A DNA stretch of 32,309 nt from an uncultured bacterium (GTDB lineage Bacteria > Bacillota > Clostridia > Lachnospirales > Lachnospiraceae), in assembly GCA_946061355.1 (NCBI GenBank), contig CAMGRE010000003.1, positions 1 to 32,309 of the forward strand, written 5' to 3'. The translations under genes were made by a program, and so were the position numbers. The notes under the pieces were generated by a model. That model saw only the letters and a list, made by a program, of their open reading frames with translations, had not been told where the DNA came from and searched no databases. Positions within the stretch are counted from its first letter, which is position 1; each line of letters opens with the position of its first letter. Positions 22,884 through 32,226 of the stretch are shown piece after piece.

Positions 22884-24695
22884 TCACTTCTCAGAAAGGA
22901 TACATTTCTCAAGAAGGTCAAACGGCATGGGACCGGCATCCAACAGGGCCTGATGGAAACGGAGTTCGGAAAAGCCTTCACCCCAGGAGGCTTTTGCCTG
23001 TTCTTTCAGCGCAAGGATCTCAAGATATCCAATATAATATTTCGGATATGTGGCAGGTTCTTCCACAATATATTCATAAATATTCTGAACAATCGTTTTG
23101 TCGGTAATCCCCATATCTTCAAGCGTCCGTGATACCTGTTCGGGATCGGCACCGTCATAGTGGATCGCGATGTCTAGCAGGGAAAACAGACACAGCTGCA
23201 TGCTGCGGTTTAAACGGCTGGCTTCATAGAGTGCGGACAGTTCGGCCGAAGCATTGTTTTCTGTGATCAGTTCCCGGCAGTATTGATAGGACTGCATTTC
23301 CGTATAATACCCCCATCCTTCAATATATCCTCCGTAGTGCAGCAGATTCCGTGTGGGATTCTGTCTGTGGGCCTGCCGGTACAGATGATGATAGACTGTC
23401 TGATACAGATGTCCTGGATAACCTTCATGCGCGAGCGTGGTATAGAGCGATAGCCCATCCGGATTGTCCTTTTGATTAATGTAAATCGTGTTAGACTGGA
23501 AATCATCGATGGGCGGCGTGAGATAAAATGCGGGGCTGCAATAGTCTTCCAGTGATTCGGATACATTTTTTACAGTACAGCAGGGGGCTTCCTTCCGGTT
23601 TGGCGGAAATGTCGGAAAATCATCACTCATTCTTTGTGACAGATCTGTCAGGATTTCTTCCGGTGTTGTGAGAGGAAAAGAATAGCCGGAATCTGACGCA
23701 AACATATCGGGATGGGCTTTGCACAATTCAGAGAATGCATGACTGTCTTCCCGGAACCGGGCTGCAAGCATTTTCTTGAGTTCGGGGATGGAGTGGCTGC
23801 TTCCGGTGGTCTGACTGAGGAGCAGTGTATAGTATTCCCTGCCCTGAGGAAAGTATGACAGTCCCTGCCTGTTATGTCCGGTTTCTTTCAATTCTGAGAT
23901 CGTATCAGCGAGAGACTGATATGCCGGGAGCACAGCTTCGGACAACAGCTCATGGTTACGTTTGTGGTAGGCGGAGGCCTCAGCAGCGGTGATCACTTTG
24001 TTTGCGGTGAGGGCGGCGAGCCTTTCGGAAAATGTCGTGTCCAGAAAATGACGCTCGGTGGCAATCAGATCCGGATCCATGATCGTCCGGCACTGAGTGA
24101 TAACTTTGTCCGCAGAGTAATCTGCCATAAAGAGACCTGCAGAAGCCTTTTCTCTTTCGTAGGTGCCTATCGAGGAGAGGCAGGCGGGGATCTGCTCCAG
24201 CAAGGAGAGATAATTTTCCACATCCTGCCCGGAACGAAAGGTATATTCGGCAAGAAGGATGGGCAGCTGGGACTGTATGCCGGAGGAGGGCGATAACGGT
24301 TCACTGTAGTAAGCAAATTCCTGTAATTTGACTTCATCGGTAAGATAATCGGTTAAAAGTGTGTGAAGCAGTCTGGAATCTTTTGGAAGAAAAACCGTCG
24401 GGATTGTTTCGAGGTGACGGATTGTCTTTGCCAGTTCCTGTACACTTGCAGTTTGTGAATCTCGGGAATAGACGGGGAGCACGGCGGTATTCTCCGGGAT
24501 CCCGTAATTTTGGGGATATGCAAGGATATAATGCATACTCAGAGTATCCCCCGTCATTTCATCTCTGAAAAGATTGTCGGTAAGTGCATGAAAACGAAAT
24601 GATGAACTCCCGGCGATGAGAAGAACGGACAGTATCAGTGCAAGAGGAATGACAAAAATCCTCTTTTTTTGTGAAAGCTTGACATTATTTTCCAT
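22884..24695 (-). CDS. DUF885 family metallopeptidase-like membrane-anchored protein
   Basis: This 603-aa protein starts with a basic segment and a hydrophobic helix (about residues 13-31, IFVIPLALILSVLLIAGSS), so it is probably membrane-anchored and faces outward. The rest matches the DUF885 family of putative zinc peptidases: HEGYPGH at residues 423-429 (the family's HExxPGH) and EGWGYYTE at 459-466, the downstream glutamate motif. These would give a zinc site with His423, His429 and Glu459. Substrate is unknown. The ATG at 24695 is preferred to a TTG at 24701; no clear ribosome site is seen for either. It runs towards fabT, with 73 bases between them and no obvious terminator, and is divergent from the chemoreceptor gene. 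Confidence 0.82.
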   Translation of the reverse strand: MENNVKLSQKKRIFVIPLALILSVLLIAGSSSFRFHALTDNLFRDEMTGDTLSMHYILAYPQNYGIPENTAVLPVYSRDSQTASVQELAKTIRHLETIPTVFLPKDSRLLHTLLTDYLTDEVKLQEFAYYSEPLSPSSGIQSQLPILLAEYTFRSGQDVENYLSLLEQIPACLSSIGTYEREKASAGLFMADYSADKVITQCRTIMDPDLIATERHFLDTTFSERLAALTANKVITAAEASAYHKRNHELLSEAVLPAYQSLADTISELKETGHNRQGLSYFPQGREYYTLLLSQTTGSSHSIPELKKMLAARFREDSHAFSELCKAHPDMFASDSGYSFPLTTPEEILTDLSQRMSDDFPTFPPNRKEAPCCTVKNVSESLEDYCSPAFYLTPPIDDFQSNTIYINQKDNPDGLSLYTTLAHEGYPGHLYQTVYHHLYRQAHRQNPTRNLLHYGGYIEGWGYYTEMQSYQYCRELITENNASAELSALYEASRLNRSMQLCLFSLLDIAIHYDGADPEQVSRTLEDMGITDKTIVQNIYEYIVEEPATYPKYYIGYLEILALKEQAKASWGEGFSELRFHQALLDAGPMPFDLLEKCILSEK

Positions 24696-24731
24696 AGACA
24701 ACGACCGGTTATTTGTTAAAAAATCATATGA

Positions 24732-24760
24732 ATGTTATTTTTAGAATAGAATTTGTCCAA
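24732..24760 (-). promoter_or_regulatory. Minus-strand promoter of the DUF885 gene
   Basis: Reading the minus strand, TTGGAC (24760-24755) is followed after 17 bases by TAACAT (24737-24732), about 35 bases before the ATG. Its -35 box overlaps the plus-strand -35 box of the chemoreceptor operon. Confidence 0.55.
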
Positions 24761-24783
24761 AACATATGCTAAACTATGTTTAG
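24753..24783 (+). promoter_or_regulatory. Promoter of the sensory operon with an overlapping palindrome
   Basis: TTGTCC (24753-24758), 16 bases, TATGTT (24775-24780). The 15-base palindrome CTAAAC-TAT-GTTTAG (24769-24783) covers the -10 box, and AAACTATG recurs at 24792-24799, 21 bases (two helical turns) after its first copy at 24771. This arrangement suggests an operator. Confidence 0.5.
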
Positions 24784-24821
24784 TAATCGTAAAACTATGG
24801 TAGGAAAGGCAGGAAACGGGC

Positions 24822-26630
24822 ATGAAAAAGGTTGGTTACAAATTTGCGTTTGTTATTGTGCTGCTTGTAGGGATTTCTTTTGCGGCACTGGCGTTCCTCA
24901 GCAATAACATTCGGACTGTATCGGAAGAAAGTCAGGCCATCATGAATGGAGAGGTGGCCGAGATTAATATGGTTCGTGAGATTTACGGATGTTACCTTGA
25001 GATTTATAACAATACATATGCTCATCTTGATACAAAGCTTGCTTCCACGATGGAGGGTTATGAAACCAAGATCGCAGAGCAGGAGGAAGCCATGTGGGCT
25101 CTGATGGATGAGTACGCGACCATGATCGATCAGCCTGAGGTGCAGAGTACGTATGATGTTTTGAGGGAAAAACTGACCGCTTTCTGCAATTCTGTCAGCA
25201 CGATTATTGAGTCAAGTAAGACGAATGATAAAGAAATGGCAAAAATCTACATGACAAATACACTGGGGACAATTAACAGCCTGCTGCATACAAATATGAT
25301 GCAGTTGATTGAGTATTCAGAGAGAGATCTGGAGGCCGGAAAGGCACACTTAAATGAGGTTGCCACACAGACAGAGATTGCGGTGGTGGTAGTAGTAGTA
25401 GTGCTTTTGATTGCCTCTGTCGTTATCATGATAGTTGCCCTGAGAACGATTGTGACACCGATCCGCAAGATTGCGGGAGCGATGAGTGAGATTACGGAGG
25501 ACATCAACCGCAAGGAAGGCGATCTGAGCAAGCGCGTACCTGTGCTTACAAAGGATGAGATCGCAGCGCTCGCAAACGGTGTGAATCAGTTTATGGAGAT
25601 TCTGCAGGGAATGATCGGAGGCGTGGTTGCCTGTGGACAGGAAATCGATGCCCAGCAGCGCAATGTAAACAATGTGGTTGCAAAGGCAAATGAGAGTGCA
25701 GAGAATACTTCCAGCATTATGGAAGAGCTCGCGGCAAGCATGGAAGAAGTGGCAGCGTCTGTTGCAAACGTAAATGAGAGTACCAGACAGGCAGAGGAGT
25801 CTGTGGAAGAGGTTACGAAGAAAACCATCGATGGAAGTAGCTTTGCAGATGAAATTAAGGTTCGGGCAGAAGAAGTGCAGAGGCGTGCGAAGGAGAGCCG
25901 TGAGAGTGCCGGCGCCATGATGGCGGAATTTGATGTTGCGCTGCAGACTTCCATTGAAGAGAGCAGACAGATTGACAGCATCAATAATCTGACGGCGGAT
26001 ATCCTGAAAATTGCCGGACAGACAAACCTGTTAGCGTTAAACGCTTCCATTGAGGCGGCGAGAGCCGGTGAGAGCGGAAGAGGCTTTGCGGTGGTGGCGG
26101 ATGAGATCCGGGTGTTGGCGGATAATTCCACCCAGACGGCCAACAATATCAAGAAAATTTCTGCGGGCGTGATCGGTGCAGTAAACAAACTGGCGGATAA
26201 TGCGAGGAAGCTGCTCGAGTTTATGAATCAGAGAGTGCTTCCGGATTACGGAATCCTGGAAGATACCGGCGAGCAGTATGTAAAAGATACGGTTACTTTT
26301 GAAGAAATGATGATGCAGATCAAGGTGGCTGCGGAGAGCCTGAATGAGATTATGGGAACCACGGCTTCAGCCATGGAGGACATTTCCGTCACGGTACATG
26401 ACAGTGCACAGGGTATTTCCAATGTGGTAGAGAATACGACAGAACTGGCACAGGAGATGCAGGATATCACGGATGCGTTGGAAGCAGTGTCCGGTGTCGT
26501 TGGAGAGCTGGCAGAGCAGACAAGCTGCTTTAAGGTGCAGGAGGAGTATTTCATGCCGGTGAAAGCGGAAATGACGGGAGAGGACGCATCGGCGGATACG
26601 GAAGAGAATGAGACTGAATCAGAACAGTAA
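24822..26630 (+). CDS. Methyl-accepting chemotaxis protein
   Basis: This 602-aa chemoreceptor has a first membrane helix (residues 7-27), an extracellular four-helix-bundle sensor of about 155 residues, a second membrane helix with seven consecutive valines (188-194), a HAMP domain (about 210-265) and a long cytoplasmic coiled-coil with the conserved tip [29 protein letters not shown] around residues 397-425. Such proteins control CheA and flagellar rotation. The C-terminal tail is acidic and ends without a CheR-binding pentapeptide. It leads an operon with a sensor kinase, sugar-binding protein and response regulator; the kinase gene overlaps its end by 23 bases. Ligand binding may be direct or via the binding lipoprotein (inference). 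Confidence 0.95.
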   Translation: MKKVGYKFAFVIVLLVGISFAALAFLSNNIRTVSEESQAIMNGEVAEINMVREIYGCYLEIYNNTYAHLDTKLASTMEGYETKIAEQEEAMWALMDEYATMIDQPEVQSTYDVLREKLTAFCNSVSTIIESSKTNDKEMAKIYMTNTLGTINSLLHTNMMQLIEYSERDLEAGKAHLNEVATQTEIAVVVVVVVLLIASVVIMIVALRTIVTPIRKIAGAMSEITEDINRKEGDLSKRVPVLTKDEIAALANGVNQFMEILQGMIGGVVACGQEIDAQQRNVNNVVAKANESAENTSSIMEELAASMEEVAASVANVNESTRQAEESVEEVTKKTIDGSSFADEIKVRAEEVQRRAKESRESAGAMMAEFDVALQTSIEESRQIDSINNLTADILKIAGQTNLLALNASIEAARAGESGRGFAVVADEIRVLADNSTQTANNIKKISAGVIGAVNKLADNARKLLEFMNQRVLPDYGILEDTGEQYVKDTVTFEEMMMQIKVAAESLNEIMGTTASAMEDISVTVHDSAQGISNVVENTTELAQEMQDITDALEAVSGVVGELAEQTSCFKVQEEYFMPVKAEMTGEDASADTEENETESEQ

Positions 26631-28107
26631 AAGAATTAAACATCCGATCAAAACAAAAATGACACTGCTTGCCGTTATGGCGGCAGTGCCATTTTTAGCA
26701 GTGATCATTTATCTGATCGCAGCATTGATGAATTATAGAAATGCATATGACAGTATTGTCAGTAATATGACGGTGGCAAACAACTACAATCTCAATTTTA
26801 AGGAAGAGATGGATGAGAGCATGTATAAGCTCGTGGTGGGTTATGTCACTTTTGAAAATATTGCGGAGGATGCATCGCTGAAGGATCCGTACCTGCTGAT
26901 CGGGGAACTGCGAAATGATTTTGGAAAATTGATTCGTATTACTGCGGACAGTGAGAGCGCCGTATGGCTGCAGAGTCTGATGCGGAATATTGATACGCTG
27001 GAGGATCGCGTTGACGATATCCGGGAAAGTATAGAGAACGGCGGGAGCTATGATGAGAATCTGGAGATGCTCGAAAATAATATTTATATTATGACTGAGC
27101 TTGTTCAGGATGATATTCAGTATTACATCTACTATCAGACGCGCAGTATTGACCAGATGACAACCCAGCTGAACAGGCAGGTGGAGGAATTTGTTGTCTT
27201 CTGTATCGGTCTGGTTGCGCTCATGATCATCTTGGTAATGATTGTCACATCCGCAACGGTTCGGGGAATTGTCCGGCCTGTTCAGGAATTGTGTCGTGTC
27301 ACGGGAGAGATTTCAGGCGGTGATTTTTCGGTGCGGGCAAATGTGAGCAGTGATGATGAGATTGCAGTGCTTTCCGACAGCGTGAACGATATGGCGGAAA
27401 ATATCGAGTCTCTTGTGGGCAAGATCAAGGAGGATGAACGCAGAATGCGTCGGGCCGATCTGCGCCTTCTGCAGGAACAGATCAATCCCCACTTCCTGTA
27501 TAATACGCTTGATACGATTGTGTGGCTGATTGAGGGAAATAATCCGGACAGGGCGGTGAATATGGTCGTGTCGCTCTCGGAGTTTTTCCGTCTGGTTCTC
27601 AGTAAGGGAAAAGAGTACATTACGATTCAGGAGGAAGAGCTTCACATCAGAAGTTATCTGGAGATTCAGCAGGTGCGCTATCAGGATATCCTGGATTATG
27701 AGATTCAGATCGATCCGGAACTGTATCAGTATCGGATCTTAAAGCTTACACTGCAGCCTCTGGTGGAGAATTCTCTGTATCATGGAATCAAGTACAAAAG
27801 GGCGAGAGGTCTGATCCGCGTTACGGGCAGGCTGAATGCAGAGAATATCTGCCTGGAAGTGACGGACAACGGAGTGGGCATGGAAGCGGAGGAGCTTGAA
27901 AAGCTCCGTCAGGAGATTCAAAAACCCTGCCAGGAAACGGAAAAAGGGTTTGGACTTGCCAATGTCAATGAGCGTATCCGCATGAATTTCGGTATGGAAT
28001 ACGGAATGGCGATCGATTCCGAAAAAGGAAAGGGAACCTGTGTCAGGATCGTTATACCGGCGGAGTATTATGGAAAGACAGAAAAGAAAGATGAAAGTGA
28101 AATATAA
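26608..28107 (+). CDS. Sensor histidine kinase, YesM/LytS type
   Basis: This 499-aa membrane sensor kinase should phosphorylate the AraC-type regulator encoded two genes later. It has a membrane helix at about 18-41, an extracellular region of about 150 residues, a second membrane helix at 194-215, a HAMP domain (217-270), then the His_kinase domain with phospho-acceptor His295 in [15 protein letters not shown]. The ATPase domain has the N box [14 protein letters not shown] (382-395), G1 DNGVGM (420-425) and G2 [11 protein letters not shown] (447-457). Kinases of this type usually pair with AraC regulators and control carbohydrate genes. Its start overlaps the chemoreceptor end by 23 bases, so the two may be translated together. 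Confidence 0.93.
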   Translation: MRLNQNSKRIKHPIKTKMTLLAVMAAVPFLAVIIYLIAALMNYRNAYDSIVSNMTVANNYNLNFKEEMDESMYKLVVGYVTFENIAEDASLKDPYLLIGELRNDFGKLIRITADSESAVWLQSLMRNIDTLEDRVDDIRESIENGGSYDENLEMLENNIYIMTELVQDDIQYYIYYQTRSIDQMTTQLNRQVEEFVVFCIGLVALMIILVMIVTSATVRGIVRPVQELCRVTGEISGGDFSVRANVSSDDEIAVLSDSVNDMAENIESLVGKIKEDERRMRRADLRLLQEQINPHFLYNTLDTIVWLIEGNNPDRAVNMVVSLSEFFRLVLSKGKEYITIQEEELHIRSYLEIQQVRYQDILDYEIQIDPELYQYRILKLTLQPLVENSLYHGIKYKRARGLIRVTGRLNAENICLEVTDNGVGMEAEELEKLRQEIQKPCQETEKGFGLANVNERIRMNFGMEYGMAIDSEKGKGTCVRIVIPAEYYGKTEKKDESEI

Positions 28108-29131
28108 TAGAAAGATCAGCAAAATAATTATGGCGCTGCTTATTGTGTGTGCTGTTGTCGGAACGGTGTGCGGCTGTGGTATGTTTCCCCTGTTTGAAAC
28201 AGATCTGGAGGACAGTACCGCCGGTAAGGATGATGATCTGATCGTGATCGGTTATTCCCAGCTTGGGAGTGAATCGATCTGGAGAACAGCAAACACGGCA
28301 TCCATGCAGAGAGCTTTGACACAGGAGAACGGATTTTTCCTGATATTGGAAAACGGCAGGCAGAGGCAGGAAAACCAGATCAAATCGATTCGAAGCTTCA
28401 TCTCGCAGCGGGTAGATTATATCGTATTCTCTCCCGTGGTATCGACCGGATGGGATACGGTTTTGCAGGAAGCAAAAGATGCGGGGATTCCGGTGATCGT
28501 CGTGGATCGCATGGTTGATGTGAAGGATGACAGTTTATTCACAGCATGGGTTGGAACCGACAGCCGCGTAGAGGGCGAGAAGGCCGGTTACTGGCTGGAG
28601 CAGGATCTGAAGAAGCGTGGCCGGCAGTATGACGATATCAATATTGTGATCCTGACGGGAACGGAAGGCTCATCGGCGCAGATGGGGCGCAGCGCCGGAT
28701 TTGCACAGATTGCCAGCCGTTACGGAAACTGGCATATTCTGGGGGAAGGCTGCGGTGATTTTACGCCGGCGAAGGGCAAGGAGGTCATGAAGGAATTCCT
28801 GAAAAAGTATCCCCACATTGATGTGGTGGTTTCCCAGAATGACGATATGACTTTTGGCGCGTTGGAAGCGATCCATGAGGCCGGGCTGACAACGGGGATC
28901 CGTGGTGATATTATGATCATTTCGTTTGATGCGGTCAGGGAAGCGCTCGAGCTGGTTGAGGAAGGTGCGATCAACGCGGATATCGAGTGTAATCCCGAGC
29001 AGGGTGAGGCGGTCGCGGAGGTGATCCGCAAGCTGGAACGTGGCGAGCCGGTTGAGAAAAAGAATCCGATCGAGGAAAAGGTGTTTACCATCAGCAATGT
29101 AGGATTGTATAAGGACAGCAGGACATATTGA
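28070..29131 (+). CDS. Sugar-binding lipoprotein, RbsB/YtfQ-like
   Basis: This 353-aa protein has an N-terminal basic segment, a hydrophobic stretch and a lipobox ending at Cys36 (VCGC). The domain is a type I periplasmic-binding fold resembling the galactofuranose-binding YtfQ: VIGYSQLGSESIWRTANTASMQ, ENQIKSIRSFISQRVDYIVFSPVV, GIPVIVVDRMVD, TWVGTDS-like AWVGTDSRVEGEKAGYWL and DVVVSQNDDMTFGALEAIHEAG. No transporter genes follow in this operon, so it probably serves as a sensor, feeding the kinase or chemoreceptor. The ATG at 28070 follows GGCGGAG and overlaps the kinase gene; an ATG at 28091 is the alternative. The sugar cannot be named from the sequence. Confidence 0.88.
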   Translation: MERQKRKMKVKYNRKISKIIMALLIVCAVVGTVCGCGMFPLFETDLEDSTAGKDDDLIVIGYSQLGSESIWRTANTASMQRALTQENGFFLILENGRQRQENQIKSIRSFISQRVDYIVFSPVVSTGWDTVLQEAKDAGIPVIVVDRMVDVKDDSLFTAWVGTDSRVEGEKAGYWLEQDLKKRGRQYDDINIVILTGTEGSSAQMGRSAGFAQIASRYGNWHILGEGCGDFTPAKGKEVMKEFLKKYPHIDVVVSQNDDMTFGALEAIHEAGLTTGIRGDIMIISFDAVREALELVEEGAINADIECNPEQGEAVAEVIRKLERGEPVEKKNPIEEKVFTISNVGLYKDSRTY

Positions 29132-29148
29132 CAGGTGGAGGAGTTATT

Positions 29149-30771
29149 GTGTTAAAGGTTTTTCTGGTAGAAGATGAGAGCATTGTGAGAGAAGGGCTTC
29201 GTGATAATATGCCCTGGCAGCAGTACGGATATCAGTTTGTGGGTGAGGCAAGCGACGGAGAAATGGCTCTGCCTATGATCCGTAAACTGAAGCCGGATGT
29301 ACTGTTTACGGATATCAAGATGCCGTTTATGGATGGTTTGGCGCTCAGCCGCATCGTGAGCCAGGAATTCCCGGATATGAAAATTATTATCATCAGTGGA
29401 TATGATGATTTTGAATATGCCAGACAGGCGATTAAGCTGGGTGTAGAACAATATCTGCTAAAACCAATCACAAAAGGTACCATGACAAAGGTGCTTTCTG
29501 AGCTGAAAGAAAAGATAGAGAGTCAGCGGGAACAGAAGAGCTATCAGGATCAATATCAGGACGAAATGCGGGAATATGAGAAGTTCTCAAGGCGCGTCTT
29601 TTTTGAGAGACTTTTTGAGGGGCATATGTCTGTTCAGGAAATTTATGAGGAGGCAGGAAAACTTTCTCTGGAGATCAATGCACCCTGCTATAACCTGATT
29701 CTGGTAAGTCTGCAGGAAAAAAGAAATCAGGAGAACCGGAGGCAGGAATCCAGAGAGTTCGCGGGCAAGCAGGATGAATTGCTCAGGTACCTCCTGCGAT
29801 ATCCGGAACATATGGTGTTCCGTTGGAATATCAATACATATGGTGTTTTGTTGAAAAGCGAGAAGGTGCAGATGGAGGAACTGACTTCCCGGTGTATGGA
29901 GAATATCCGGCGTATCTGCGAGAGTGCTGATTTTGAGTTTGACTGGTACGTGGCGGCAGGGACGCCCGTGGAGCGTCTGAGTTCCCTTCCGGAGTGCTAT
30001 GCCAAGACAAATCATGTCTTTTCCTATCGTTTCCTGATGCCTTCTGTGCATATCCTCACGGAGGATGTGTTAAAGGGTGTTTTGCCGGAGAAGGAGGAGA
30101 GCGGGATCGGCGGTGTGGACTCCGCAAAGGTAGATCCGGATGTGATCAAAGAATTTCTCGCCACGGGACGCAGCGATGAGATTGAGGATTTTGCACAGAG
30201 TTATCTTCAGAGCGTTCATGAGGCGATGCACTCCAAGCTGTTCCGGAATTATCTGATGTTAAGCATCCGTTTTACGACGCTTTCCTATGTTGAAAGCCTC
30301 GGATGCAGTCAGGAGGAATTCCTGGCTGCGGTAGGTGGCGACAAAGCGCAGGAAGCGGGGATGAGTACGGAGGAGATTTCCGATTATCTGTGTGATATGA
30401 TGAGGGAAGCACTTCAGATCCGTGACCGGGAAAGCGACACTCAGGGAAAGAAGATTCTGAAGAAGGCACTCGACTATATCGATGAAAACTATATGCAGGA
30501 GAGCCTGTCATTAAATAGTGTGGCAGGGGCGGTAAATGTGAGTGCAAATTATTTCAGCGCCCTCTTCAGTCAGGAGATGCAGAGCACCTTTATCGAATAT
30601 GTGACACAGAAGCGTATGGACAAGGCTAAGAAGCTCCTGCGCCAGACAGATAAGCATTCCGGAGAGATCGCTTTGGAGGTGGGTTATAAGGATCCCCACT
30701 ATTTCAGTTTTGTTTTCAAAAAGACGCAGGGATGTACTCCGAGGGAATATCGGAGTCGCTCTCTTTCGTGA
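29149..30771 (+). CDS. Response regulator with AraC-type DNA-binding domain
   Basis: This 540-aa regulator (YesN type) has a receiver domain at residues 1-120 with acidic Glu8, Asp9 and Glu10 in FLVEDES, phospho-acceptor Asp55 in LFTDIKMP and Lys105 in LLKPI. A long middle region of about 300 residues has coiled-coil character near 115-160. The C-terminal domain (about 435-540) is AraC-type: SLNSVAGAVNVSANYFSALFSQE and GEIALEVGYKDPHYFSFVFKKTQGCTPREYR. It should be activated by the kinase of the same operon. The GTG at 29149 follows GGTGGAGGAG. Its 3' end overlaps the convergent regulator gene by 56 bases. Confidence 0.94.
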   Translation: MLKVFLVEDESIVREGLRDNMPWQQYGYQFVGEASDGEMALPMIRKLKPDVLFTDIKMPFMDGLALSRIVSQEFPDMKIIIISGYDDFEYARQAIKLGVEQYLLKPITKGTMTKVLSELKEKIESQREQKSYQDQYQDEMREYEKFSRRVFFERLFEGHMSVQEIYEEAGKLSLEINAPCYNLILVSLQEKRNQENRRQESREFAGKQDELLRYLLRYPEHMVFRWNINTYGVLLKSEKVQMEELTSRCMENIRRICESADFEFDWYVAAGTPVERLSSLPECYAKTNHVFSYRFLMPSVHILTEDVLKGVLPEKEESGIGGVDSAKVDPDVIKEFLATGRSDEIEDFAQSYLQSVHEAMHSKLFRNYLMLSIRFTTLSYVESLGCSQEEFLAAVGGDKAQEAGMSTEEISDYLCDMMREALQIRDRESDTQGKKILKKALDYIDENYMQESLSLNSVAGAVNVSANYFSALFSQEMQSTFIEYVTQKRMDKAKKLLRQTDKHSGEIALEVGYKDPHYFSFVFKKTQGCTPREYRSRSLS

Positions 30772-31822
30772 TCAGATGCCAGGGAATTTCCTGTGAAGTG
30801 ACAGGAAGTCCCCGGCATTTTTTGATCATTGCTTCGGCGACCTGCAGTCCGATCTCGTGCGGATCGTGTGACAGTGCAGTGATACGGATCCGGCTCAGTT
30901 CACTGAAATAGCTGTTGTCAAAACAGACTACCGTCATATCTGCCGGGATCGTATAACCGGCATATTGCAGCTCGCGGATCAACCAGTATGCGATCTCATC
31001 GTTATAACAGACGACAGCGGTACATCCATCCAGTTTCTTCTGAATAAAATCTGACAGGAAGCGTGTGTCCTGACGTTTCTCAAGACTGGCGAGATCATCC
31101 GTGGAGAACCATCCGGTGTGCATATCGGAAAGAGGAGTTCCCAGATCTCTCATGCTGCTGCTGAGTCCCTGATAGCGTTCCGGTCCCTGAAGATCATCAA
31201 ATTTGAATAAGGCGCCGATGTTCACGTGCCCGTGTGTGTGCAGATAATTTCCCAGCAGATATCCCCCGTATTGATTGTCGTCCTTAATGCAGGTTACGGA
31301 TTCCAATCCCTGATAACGATTGTGAAGGAAGACGAGAGATGTATCCGATCTCTGCAAAGTCTCATACAGATCCAGATTAGGGTTGGGAAGGGCGCTCTTA
31401 CAGCCTTCCACAATCAGACCGCGGAGGGGACTATGTATCATTTCTTCCAGAATTTGTCGTTCCTTACAGACGCTGTTTTCTGTAAGAAATATCTTCAGGG
31501 AAAAGCCGACTGCTGAGAGCGCTGACCGGATGTCGTCTATCAGCGCCGGATAGATGTATTCCTGATCTGTTGAGATCAGAAGGCCGATCATATTACATGT
31601 CGGATCAGGGGAAAGGCCGGTGATAAAAGAACCGCTTCCCTGGCGTGTTTCAATCAGACCCTCTGCACTCAGGAGAGATAATGCCTGGCGTACCGTCTGC
31701 CTGCTTACATGGTATTGTTTACACAGTTTTGCTTCTGTAGGAAGCTTCTCTGTTCCGTTTTTGCTTCCGGATACGATCAGATCCCGCAGCTGGTTAGCCA
31801 GAATTTTATATTTTACAGCCAT
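30716..31822 (-). CDS. GntR/LacI chimeric transcriptional regulator (AraR type)
   Basis: This 369-aa regulator has an N-terminal GntR winged-helix domain (about residues 3-68; LPTEAKLCKQYHVSRQTVRQALSLLSAEGLIETRQGSGSFI) and a C-terminal LacI/periplasmic-binding sensor domain (about 78-360; IGLLISTDQEYIYPALIDDI, RGLIVEGCKS, YGGYLLGNYLHTHGHVNIGAL, AVVCYNDEIAYWLIRELQYAGY). This architecture is that of AraR, the arabinose repressor, but the effector here is unknown. The start ATG at 31822 is preceded by AAGGAG; ATG 31840 would add six residues and is less likely. It is transcribed toward the response regulator gene and divergently from the lipoprotein gene at 32227, which it may control. Confidence 0.9.
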   Translation of the reverse strand: MAVKYKILANQLRDLIVSGSKNGTEKLPTEAKLCKQYHVSRQTVRQALSLLSAEGLIETRQGSGSFITGLSPDPTCNMIGLLISTDQEYIYPALIDDIRSALSAVGFSLKIFLTENSVCKERQILEEMIHSPLRGLIVEGCKSALPNPNLDLYETLQRSDTSLVFLHNRYQGLESVTCIKDDNQYGGYLLGNYLHTHGHVNIGALFKFDDLQGPERYQGLSSSMRDLGTPLSDMHTGWFSTDDLASLEKRQDTRFLSDFIQKKLDGCTAVVCYNDEIAYWLIRELQYAGYTIPADMTVVCFDNSYFSELSRIRITALSHDPHEIGLQVAEAMIKKCRGLPVTSQEIPWHLITKESDSDIPSEYIPASF

Positions 31823-32226
31823 AAAAATCTCCTTTTCCATTGAAAAAAATAAAATCGTTCATAATTTGTTCAAAAAATTTTCATAAAAAATCCAAACTTT
31901 AAAAGAAAAAAATCAGTTCTATGTAAAGTGAATAGGAACATTTCACAATTGTTTTTAACAGGAACCGTTCCCCTTTTCGGACAGAGAAAAGATAAAAATT
32001 TAAAGAAACCTGAAAATTTTATACTTTTTTTGCTTAAAAAAGCAGTTGAAACGAAAAATTTGTATGCATAGTATTATATCACGATAAATTTGTATTGTAA
32101 ATTCCAACGAACCTCGAAAAATAGCGTGTTCCGGTGTTGACGGTAAGAAGCAAAAAAAGGTAAAGTAATGGCACAGGGAACAAAAACCCGGAAACAATCA
32201 CATTCAGAAAGGGAGGATTTTTCGAA
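31823..32226. other. 404-base divergent intergenic region with candidate operators
   Basis: The AT-rich gap between the AraR-type regulator and the lipoprotein gene holds a perfect palindrome GGAAC-C-GTTCC (31961-31971), a direct repeat AAATTTGTAT at 32056-32065 and 32086-32095, and an inverted repeat GTGAA/TTCAC near 31928-31945. A weak minus-strand promoter (TTGAAC 31873-31868, TATTTT 31851-31846) could serve the regulator gene. No gene is seen here. Confidence 0.5.
32046..32074 (+). promoter_or_regulatory. Candidate promoter for the lipoprotein gene
   Basis: TTGAAA (32046-32051), 17 bases, TAGTAT (32069-32074). The AAATTTGTAT repeats lie in the spacer and just after the predicted start, where a repressor could act. 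The match is moderate and the leader to 32227 would be about 145 bases. Confidence 0.4.
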
